Position numbers and translations under genes: made by a program. Shown here piece by piece: positions 1 to 4,809 of a stretch of DNA of 9,217 nucleotides (its first letter is position 1; each line of letters opens with the position of its first letter). The stretch lies in contig CAMXZR010000067.1 of NCBI GenBank assembly GCA_947253595.1, positions 1 through 9,217 of the forward strand. The letters are read 5' to 3'. This DNA comes from an uncultured Olsenella sp. (GTDB lineage: Bacteria > Actinomycetota > Coriobacteriia > Coriobacteriales > Atopobiaceae). Below the pieces are notes generated by a model that saw only the letters and a list, made by a program, of their open reading frames with translations, searched no databases and was not told the origin of the DNA.

Positions 1-48
1 TCTACACAAGGAGTATCGTCGGCAGCGTCAGATGTGTATAAGAGACAG
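1..48 (+). other. Untrimmed Illumina Nextera adapter (sequencing artefact)
   Basis: This is not genomic DNA. Bases 30-48 are the 19-base Tn5 mosaic end AGATGTGTATAAGAGACAG used in Nextera libraries. Bases 16-29 are the read-1 adapter part TCGTCGGCAGCGTC. Bases 8-15 (AAGGAGTA) match the i5 index commonly called S507/N507. Bases 1-7 (TCTACAC) are the end of the P5 flow-cell sequence. The order and spacing are exactly those of a Nextera i5 adapter, so chance is excluded. The biological sequence starts at base 49, and any reading frame crossing this point gains artificial residues. Confidence 0.99.
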
Positions 49-255
49 GACGTTGCGGATCGCCTCGAGGCCCTCCCGCAGCGACCTGCTCGCCTCGCGT
101 GCGGTGCTCGCCGCCGCCGAGAGGCCTGCGGCATTCTCGCCTGCGCCCTCAGGGCCGCCGTCGGCAGGGGCGGCACCGGTGGGCTCCTGGGCGTCGGTGG
201 CACCCGGGACGTCCGGGGCCTTGCCGCGCTCCACGTCCTTGGGCTCGTCTGCCAT
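49..255 (-). CDS. Unrecognised acidic Ala/Pro/Gly-rich protein, N-terminal 69 residues (3' end missing)
   Basis: I do not recognise this protein. The start ATG (253-255 on the complementary strand) is preceded by a good Shine-Dalgarno AAGGAG at 262-267, six bases away, so the start is well supported. Residues 1-45 are rich in Ala, Pro, Gly, Asp and Glu and look disordered. Residues 46-69 (through TAREASRSLREGLEAIRNV) look like an amphipathic, mixed-charge helix, possibly a coiled coil or the lead-in to a membrane segment. There is no signal peptide in the visible part. The genomic frame ends at base 49, and the apparent tail LSLIHI plus stop at 28-48 is translated adapter. The gene is divergent from ptsH and shares its upstream region. 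The function cannot be stated. Confidence 0.7.
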
Positions 256-391
256 GGCGAGCTCCTTTCGCGTCAGAGGGCACCTGGCCCCCGAATGCTT
301 CTCCGTATCCTCTCATTCTGCCCCATGGGCACCGACGTGGTGGGCGCATCCTCCCATCTGCCCACAATCAGCGCTTTACGGGAGCAGCGGC

Positions 392-425
392 GGGTCATGG
401 GAGCTGCGGGGTCATGGGGGCTTTG
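392..425. repeat. Imperfect 17-bp tandem duplication
   Basis: Two adjacent 17-base units, 392-408 (GGGTCATGGGAGCTGCG) and 409-425 (GGGTCATGGGGGCTTTG), agree at 14 of 17 positions, and the first 10 bases are identical. The copy is outside any gene and about 110-140 bp upstream of the ptsH -10 candidate. It may be a doubled regulator site or a replication-slippage product; the sequence alone does not decide. Confidence 0.75.
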
Positions 426-452
426 CGGTCGCGGGGGCAACCGCCGCGACCG
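426..452. repeat. 9-bp perfect inverted repeat (operator or hairpin)
   Basis: CGGTCGCGG at 426-434 is followed nine bases later by its exact reverse complement CCGCGACCG at 444-452. The spacing gives dyad symmetry centred at 439, suited to a dimeric regulator. It could also form a 9-bp hairpin in RNA. There is no T-tract on either side, so it is not a typical intrinsic terminator. It directly abuts the tandem duplication at 392-425. Confidence 0.65.
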
Positions 453-455
453 GGT

Positions 456-485
456 GCCCGCGAACGTCCGCAGGCGCCCGCGAAC
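456..485. repeat. Direct repeat GCCCGCGAAC, 20-bp period
   Basis: GCCCGCGAAC occurs at 456-465 and again at 476-485. Start-to-start distance is 20 bp, about two helical turns, so both copies face the same side of the DNA. With a few flanking bases (454-469 against 474-489) 13 of 16 positions match. They lie just upstream of the candidate ptsH promoter, roughly 65 and 85 bp before the presumed transcription start, a common place for activator sites. The role is inferred. Confidence 0.6.
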
Positions 486-507
486 CACCCCAAATTAGGG
501 GCCGGGC

Positions 508-538
508 TTATCCACGAGGCTGAATGTTTTGCTAGTAT
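508..538 (+). promoter_or_regulatory. Candidate sigma-70-type promoter of ptsH
   Basis: An AT-richer island in otherwise very GC-rich DNA contains TAGTAT at 533-538, close to the -10 consensus, preceded by TG at 530-531 in the extended -10 position. A weak -35-like TTATCC lies at 508-513, with a long 19-bp spacer, so the extended -10 probably carries the recognition. Transcription would start near 545, leaving a leader of about 50 bases before the ptsH start at 595. Confidence 0.45.
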
Positions 539-594
539 GGACCCATACGCAGGTCCCGCCGGGGCAACCCTGCATGACGCCAAAGGAGAGCACT

Positions 595-876
595 ATGGTT
601 TCCAAGCAAGTGACGATCGTCAGCGCAACTGGCCTTCACGCGCGTCCGGCCTCCCAGTTCGTCCAGGTCGCCAAGCAGTACCAGAGCGCCGTCACCATCA
701 AGGACGTCGACAAGGGCACCGCTCCCGTCAACGCCAAGTCCATCATGATGATCCTGGCTGCGGGCCTGGGCACCGGCACCAAGGTCGAGATTAGCTGCGA
801 CGGCCCCGACGAGCAGGACGCCCTCAACGGCCTCCTCGGCATCAAGGACGGCGACGAGTCCCTCTTCGGCGAGTAG
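595..876 (+). CDS. ptsH: Phosphocarrier protein HPr of the sugar phosphotransferase system
   Basis: HPr is a small cytoplasmic protein that takes phosphate from enzyme I and passes it to the sugar-specific enzyme II components. The 93-residue product has the active-site motif GLHARPAS with the phosphorylated histidine at position 15, as in the family. The second conserved block NAKSIMMILAAG carries Ser49, equivalent to the regulatory Ser46 of Bacillus HPr. It sits three residues later because of extra residues in the VTIKDVDKGTAPVN loop. The start at 595 is chosen because AAAGGAG (582-588) precedes it by six bases and places His at 15; an in-frame upstream start at 529 would add 22 unlikely residues. 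No ptsI follows: an intrinsic terminator at 904-934 ends the unit, so ptsH looks monocistronic. Confidence 0.96.
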   Translation: MVSKQVTIVSATGLHARPASQFVQVAKQYQSAVTIKDVDKGTAPVNAKSIMMILAAGLGTGTKVEISCDGPDEQDALNGLLGIKDGDESLFGE

Positions 877-903
877 ACTCGCTTCCAAGGAATCGGACCG
901 CTG

Positions 904-934
904 CGAGCTCGGCATCCCGCCGGGCTCGTTTTTT
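904..934 (+). terminator. Intrinsic terminator after ptsH
   Basis: Bases 904-913 pair with 919-928 over ten positions (one G-U pair) around a five-base loop ATCCC, and the stem is followed at once by six T residues (929-934). This is a textbook factor-independent terminator. It separates ptsH from tgt, 94 bp further on. Confidence 0.92.
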
Positions 935-1027
935 CGGGCAAGCCGGGGTTGCGGACGGCGTGCGGCCATCCCGTCGCGCCGGCCACGTGCCGCGCGGCTC
1001 CCGACGAGCAAGGCGAGAGGAACGCAG

Positions 1028-2185
1028 ATGAGCGAGGCAGCAGTGCCCCATGAGAAGTGGTTCAGCTACGACGTCGTGGCCGAGGACCCCCAGACGCATG
1101 CCCGCGCGGGCGTGCTGCACACCCCCCACGGCGACATCCCCACGCCCATCTTCATGCCCGTGGGCACCAAGGCCACGGTGAAGGGGCTTCTCCCCCAGAA
1201 CCTCGAGCAGCTGGGCACCAAGATCCTCCTCGCCAACACCTACCACCTCTCGCAGCGCCCGGGCACCGAGCTCGTGGCCGAGATGGGCGGTCTCCACGAC
1301 TTCATGCAGTGGCACGGCCCCATCCTCACCGACTCGGGCGGCTTCCAGGTGTTCAGCCACGGCTCCAACGTCAGTCTGAGCGACGAGGGCGTGACCTTCC
1401 GCACCGTCGACTACGATGGCTCCTACGTGCACTGGACGCCGGAGTCCAACATGCGCATGGCCGAGGAGCTGGGCGCAGACATCGTGATGCAGCTCGACCA
1501 GTGCCCGGGGTATCCCGCCACGCGCGGCTTCGTCGAGCGGGCCGTGGAGCTCTCGAGCATGTGGGCGGAGCGCTGCTGGAAGGCCCACCGGCGCGAGGAC
1601 CAGGCGCTCTTCGGCATCGTCCAGGGCGGCATGCACATGGACCTGCGCCTGCGCTCGCTCGGGCAGCTCGAGTCCGTCGGCGACTTCCCGGGCTACGGCA
1701 TCGGCGGGTACTCGGTGGGCGAGAGCCACGAGGTCATGTTCCGGACCCTGGCCCCCCTGGCGAGCGAGCACATGCCCAAGGACAAGCCCCGCTACCTCAT
1801 GGGCGTGGGCAACCCCACCACGCTGGTCCATGGCGTGGAGTGCGGCATCGACATGTTCGACTGCGTGCTGCCCACCCGGACGGCCCGCAGCGGGACGGCC
1901 TTCTCCAGCGAGGGGCGCCTCAACTTCAGGAACGCCCGCTTTGCCCATGACCACGGTCCCATCGATCCCGGCTGCAGCTGTCCCGTCTGCACGGGCGGCT
2001 ACTCCCGCGCCTACATCCGCCACCTGGTGAAGCAGGACGAGATGCTGGGTTCCATCCTCCTTTCCATGCACAACGTTTACTACCTCCTGGACCTCATGCG
2101 ACGTGCGCGCGCGGCGATCGTCAGGGGAGAGTACGCCTCCTTCGTGTCCGGTTGGGACGCCCTTCCCGCCGCGAGGGACTGGTAG
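1028..2185 (+). CDS. tgt: tRNA-guanine transglycosylase (queuosine tRNA modification)
   Basis: Tgt exchanges guanine-34 in the anticodon of tRNAs reading NAY codons for the queuosine precursor preQ1 (or a salvaged base). The 385-residue length is normal. Visible motifs are LTDSGGFQVF with Asp102, the base-binding LDQC (Asp157), FGIVQGG (Gln199), the GGYSVGE loop (226-232), and GIDMFDCVLPTR with the expected nucleophile Asp278. The zinc site is Cys316, Cys318, Cys321 and His348. The Cys of LDQC and the Val of GGYSVGE are those of bacterial preQ1-type enzymes rather than eukaryotic queuine-type ones. Tyr228 replaces the Leu seen in the E. coli and B. subtilis loop, and Gln replaces Glu after Asp157. 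The start is supported by AGAGGA at 1016-1021, six bases upstream. No queuosine synthesis gene is in the window. No clear promoter was found in 935-1027. Confidence 0.97.
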   Translation: MSEAAVPHEKWFSYDVVAEDPQTHARAGVLHTPHGDIPTPIFMPVGTKATVKGLLPQNLEQLGTKILLANTYHLSQRPGTELVAEMGGLHDFMQWHGPILTDSGGFQVFSHGSNVSLSDEGVTFRTVDYDGSYVHWTPESNMRMAEELGADIVMQLDQCPGYPATRGFVERAVELSSMWAERCWKAHRREDQALFGIVQGGMHMDLRLRSLGQLESVGDFPGYGIGGYSVGESHEVMFRTLAPLASEHMPKDKPRYLMGVGNPTTLVHGVECGIDMFDCVLPTRTARSGTAFSSEGRLNFRNARFAHDHGPIDPGCSCPVCTGGYSRAYIRHLVKQDEMLGSILLSMHNVYYLLDLMRRARAAIVRGEYASFVSGWDALPAARDW

Positions 2186-2189
2186 GGAA

Positions 2190-2215
2190 GAGGGACCCTG
2201 CCCGCCCCCTCTTGC
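2190..2215 (+). other. Stem-loop after tgt, no T-tract
   Basis: AAGAGGG (2190-2196) pairs with CCCTCTT (2209-2215) across a 12-base loop, four bases after the tgt stop codon. No run of T follows, so it is at best a weak or factor-dependent terminator, or an mRNA-stabilising end. It leaves open whether tgt is cotranscribed with secD. Confidence 0.4.
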
Positions 2216-2291
2216 CTCGGGCCAGTGCAGGCAGTCGACCTCTTCCGCATCCCTCCCGGAGCCCCGTCGCACGCCAGCTCACTCCTCGGGC

Positions 2292-2297
2292 TAGAAT
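2292..2297 (+). promoter_or_regulatory. Candidate -10 element for the secD operon
   Basis: TAGAAT matches the -10 consensus at five of six positions, in a GC-rich spacer where such a hexamer is rare by chance. I see no good -35 at 16-18 bp. Transcription would begin around 2304, which is compatible with either proposed secD start. A TTGACT at 2304-2309 resembles a -35 but has no matching -10 downstream. Confidence 0.35.
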
Positions 2298-2353
2298 GAC
2301 GGGGTTGACTTCGTTGAGAGGGGTGGCTCTTGCGCCCCGGGATGGGAGTGCCG

Positions 2354-3859
2354 ATGTCGGATGATAAGAGTCCGGAGCGCGCCAGTGGCGTGGGCCGGTG
2401 GAAGGCCATGGACGTTGGCGGGGGGAAGGGGCCCCGCCGCGACCGTCGTGGCAAGGGCAGGGGTCGCGTCGCCCGCGCATCCGCCCACGCCCGCCGCTAC
2501 CTGGGGACCCTCGTGGCCCTCGCAGTCCTGCTCGCGGCCTGCGTCGTGGGCTTCACGCCCCTGGGCGAGCGCATCACGCAGGGCCTCGACATCCGGGGCG
2601 GCGTGTCCGTGATCATGGCCGCGTCGAAGCCCGACGGCTCCGCCCCCACGGCGGACGAGATGGCCACCGCCACGAGCATCGTCCAGAGCCGCGTCAACTC
2701 CCTCGGTGCTTCGGAGACCTCCGTTCAGCAGCAGGGGGCCAACTCCATCCTGATCCAGATTCCGGGTGCCACCGACCCCCAGGCAGCCATCCAGACCATC
2801 GGCCAGACGGGCAAGCTCGAGTTCGTCCGCATAGACGAGATAGGTGACGCCGACGCCCTTGCCAAGCTCAACGCGGGCTCGGAGGGCGTGAGGCTCGAGG
2901 AGGGGAGCTACACCGCCTTCCTCGACGGCTCGCACATCTCGAGCACCGCCGTGGCGCAGAGCTCCTCTTCCGCCACCGGCGACTACGTGGTCAACCTGAG
3001 CCTCGACTCCGAGGGGTCGGCGGCGTTCGCGGACGTCACCCGCGAGCTCGCGCCGCGCAAGGGCCGCATCGCCATCGTGCTCGACGGCGTCGTGAACTCC
3101 GCCCCCGCAGTCCAGTCCGAGATCACGGGCGGGCAGGTCTCCATCTCGGGCAACTTCACCCTGGAGCAGGCCAAGTCGCTCAAGACCGTGCTCGACTCCG
3201 GCTCGCTCCCCGTCACGCTGACCTACTCCGAGAGCCGCGTGGTCGGTCCCACCCTCGGCCAGGACTCGCTCTCGAAGGGCGTCGTCGCCATAGCGGTGGG
3301 CGTGGCCATCGTGGTCGTCTACCTCTTCTTCTTCTATCGTGGGCTGGGCATCCTTACCATGGGGTCCCTCGCCGTCTTCGCTCTGCTCTACCTGGGACTT
3401 CTCGCGCTGCTCTCGCACTTCGGCGCCTTCGCGCTCACGCTTCCGGGGCTCGCGGGCATGGTGCTCACCACAGGCTCGGCGGCCGACTCCTCGATCCTGG
3501 TGCTCGAGCGCTTCAGGGAGGAGGTCCGTATGGGCCGCAGCGTCAAGAACGCGGCGGTCTCCGGCGCGAGGCACGGAATCCTGACCTCGCTCGATGCTGA
3601 TGCCGTAACCCTGGTCACGGCCCTCGCCCTCTTCCTCGTGGCCGTGGGCCCCGTCAAGGGCTTCGGCCTCACACTCGCCCTGGGCATCGCCTGCGACGTC
3701 GTGACCATGCTCTGCTTCAAGGCACCGGCGCTCAGGCTCCTCGCCCTCGGGCCCATCCAGCGCCACCCCGGCTTCTGGGGCGTCGACCAGGACCTCGAGG
3801 AGGCCGCAGCCGGCCAAGGGGACATCGAGCGCCAGAAGGGGGGTGTGGCCCATGCGTAG
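2354..3859 (+). CDS. secD: Protein translocase subunit SecD
   Basis: SecD works with SecF beside the SecYEG channel and uses the proton gradient to help pull exported proteins out of the membrane. The 501-residue product has an Arg/Lys/Gly-rich cytoplasmic head (1-48), a first membrane helix (about 49-70), a P1 extracytoplasmic domain ending in the family block IAIVLDGVVNSAPAV and ITGGQVSISGNFTLEQAKSL, then five membrane helices. The TM4 signature reads LTLPGLAGMVLTTGSAADSS with the conserved Asp378, but differs from the usual GMAVDAN. The next helix has LDADAV where DAN is usual. Start choice is uncertain: ATG 2354 has GGGAG at 2344-2348, while an in-frame TTG at 2330 has AGAGGGG at 2317-2323 and would add eight residues. 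It overlaps secF by eight bases. No yajC precedes it. Confidence 0.95.
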   Translation: MSDDKSPERASGVGRWKAMDVGGGKGPRRDRRGKGRGRVARASAHARRYLGTLVALAVLLAACVVGFTPLGERITQGLDIRGGVSVIMAASKPDGSAPTADEMATATSIVQSRVNSLGASETSVQQQGANSILIQIPGATDPQAAIQTIGQTGKLEFVRIDEIGDADALAKLNAGSEGVRLEEGSYTAFLDGSHISSTAVAQSSSSATGDYVVNLSLDSEGSAAFADVTRELAPRKGRIAIVLDGVVNSAPAVQSEITGGQVSISGNFTLEQAKSLKTVLDSGSLPVTLTYSESRVVGPTLGQDSLSKGVVAIAVGVAIVVVYLFFFYRGLGILTMGSLAVFALLYLGLLALLSHFGAFALTLPGLAGMVLTTGSAADSSILVLERFREEVRMGRSVKNAAVSGARHGILTSLDADAVTLVTALALFLVAVGPVKGFGLTLALGIACDVVTMLCFKAPALRLLALGPIQRHPGFWGVDQDLEEAAAGQGDIERQKGGVAHA

Positions 3860-4808
3860 CCACTTCAAGAGGGAGATTCCCTTCATCCAGCATCGCCGCC
3901 AGCTCTTGGGCCTCTCCTGCGCCCTGGTCGTCCTCGCCGTCCTGGGCATCGCCCTGCGCGGGCTCGTGTTCGGCATCGAGTTCCGCGGCGGCACCGAGGT
4001 GGACTTCACCGGCACCGGTGAGCTCACGATAGAGCAGATGAGGGACGCCCTCACCGCCGCAGGCGAGGTCGACCCCACCGTTCAGACCGCCGTGACCGAG
4101 GGTAGCGCCGGCTTCCTCGTGCGCTCGGACACCGTGGATCCCGCAGTGGCCAACCAGCACGCGGCCGCCGCCGCCCAGAGCCTGGGGCTCACCGAGCGGA
4201 ACTACACCGTCACCACCATCGGCCCCGACTGGGGGGCCGACGTGACCCGCACCTCCGCTCTGGCCTTCGGCCTGGCCATCCTGGCCATCATCGCCTTCGT
4301 CTCGATTCGCTACGAGTTCAAGATGTCCATCACGGCCGTCGTCGCCCTGGTCCACGACCTGCTCATCATCGTGGGCGTCTACGCCTGGACCCAGATTGCG
4401 ATCACGCCCAACGTCGTGGCCGCCCTCCTCACCATTATGGGCTACTCGCTCTATGACACGGTGGTCGAGTTCAACCGCATGAACGAGAACGCCAAGGGCC
4501 CGTGCGACCCGCGGCACCGCACCTACTACCAGATCTGCAACTTCTCGATCAACGAGGTCATCGTCCGCACCATCAACACCACGATTACCTCGCTCGTGCC
4601 CGTCGCGGCCATGCTCGCCCTGGGCGGCGCGACCCTCAAGGACTTTGCCTTCGCCATGCTGGTGGGCGAGCTCCTGGGGACCTACTCGAGCTTTGCCGTC
4701 GCCTCTCCGCTCCTGGCCATCTGGAAGACGCGCGAACCCAAGTGGAGGAAGCTCGAGGAGAGGTACGGGGAGGCCGCCCTCGCCGCGGCCCCGAAGGAAG
4801 CTGAGTAG
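3852..4808 (+). CDS. secF: Protein translocase subunit SecF
   Basis: SecF is the partner of SecD in the accessory translocase complex of the cytoplasmic membrane. The 318-residue protein has TM1 at about 17-38, the N-terminal motif FGIEFRGGTEVDF, an extracytoplasmic P4 domain, and five clustered helices. The family signatures are SIRYEFKMSITAVVALVHDL and VAALLTIMGYSLYDTVVEFN, the latter with conserved Asp202. The TTITSLVPVAAMLALGG and LKDFAFAMLVGELLGTYSS segments match TM5-TM6. ATG 3852 is chosen because AAGGGGGG at about 3836 lies at normal distance; a GTG at 3843 directly abuts that site. The start lies inside the secD end, so the two are translationally coupled. GYSLYD has Tyr where Asn (GYSLND) is common. 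Confidence 0.96.
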   Translation: MRSHFKREIPFIQHRRQLLGLSCALVVLAVLGIALRGLVFGIEFRGGTEVDFTGTGELTIEQMRDALTAAGEVDPTVQTAVTEGSAGFLVRSDTVDPAVANQHAAAAAQSLGLTERNYTVTTIGPDWGADVTRTSALAFGLAILAIIAFVSIRYEFKMSITAVVALVHDLLIIVGVYAWTQIAITPNVVAALLTIMGYSLYDTVVEFNRMNENAKGPCDPRHRTYYQICNFSINEVIVRTINTTITSLVPVAAMLALGGATLKDFAFAMLVGELLGTYSSFAVASPLLAIWKTREPKWRKLEERYGEAALAAAPKEAE

Positions 4809-4809
4809 C

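Larger units (their letters stand above)
256..594. other. Divergent intergenic region with clustered short repeats
   Basis: This 339-bp spacer separates the divergent unknown gene from ptsH. I find no convincing gene in it: the frames running through it are GC-rich shadows and the longest ones start in the adapter. It contains a 17-bp tandem duplication (392-425), a 9-bp inverted repeat (426-452), a 10-bp direct repeat with 20-bp period (456-485) and a candidate ptsH promoter (508-538). A small stem GCAGG/CCTGC (549-553 with 569-573) lies in the presumed ptsH leader just before the ribosome binding site. I see no recognisable riboswitch. No clear promoter for the minus-strand gene was found. 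Confidence 0.6.

Noticed and set aside
426..452. Intrinsic terminator at the 9-bp inverted repeat
   Set aside because: No T-tract follows the stem on either strand, so an operator-like dyad is more likely.
32..523. Plus-strand open frames starting at 32 and 34 (MCIRDR..., MYKRQ...)
   Set aside because: Their starts lie in the Nextera adapter, they overlap the genuine minus-strand start and the repeat region, and their composition is that of GC-rich shadow frames.
842..2272. Long antisense open frame (about 476 codons) opposite tgt
   Set aside because: Shadow of tgt; it also runs through the ptsH terminator and has no recognisable motif.
2531..2542. Lipobox-like Leu-Ala-Ala-Cys in the first SecD helix
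   Set aside because: It matches a short loose pattern by chance inside a membrane anchor. SecD is a polytopic membrane protein and is not known to be lipidated.
2291..4078. Long antisense open frame (about 595 codons) opposite secD
   Set aside because: Same composition effect. The sense strand encodes a clear SecD.
4645..4809. Upstream extension of the recJ frame by 55 codons
   Set aside because: It overlaps the conserved SecF C-terminal helices, encodes low-complexity Pro/Ser/Arg sequence, and the GTG at 4810 gives a normal RecJ N terminus.
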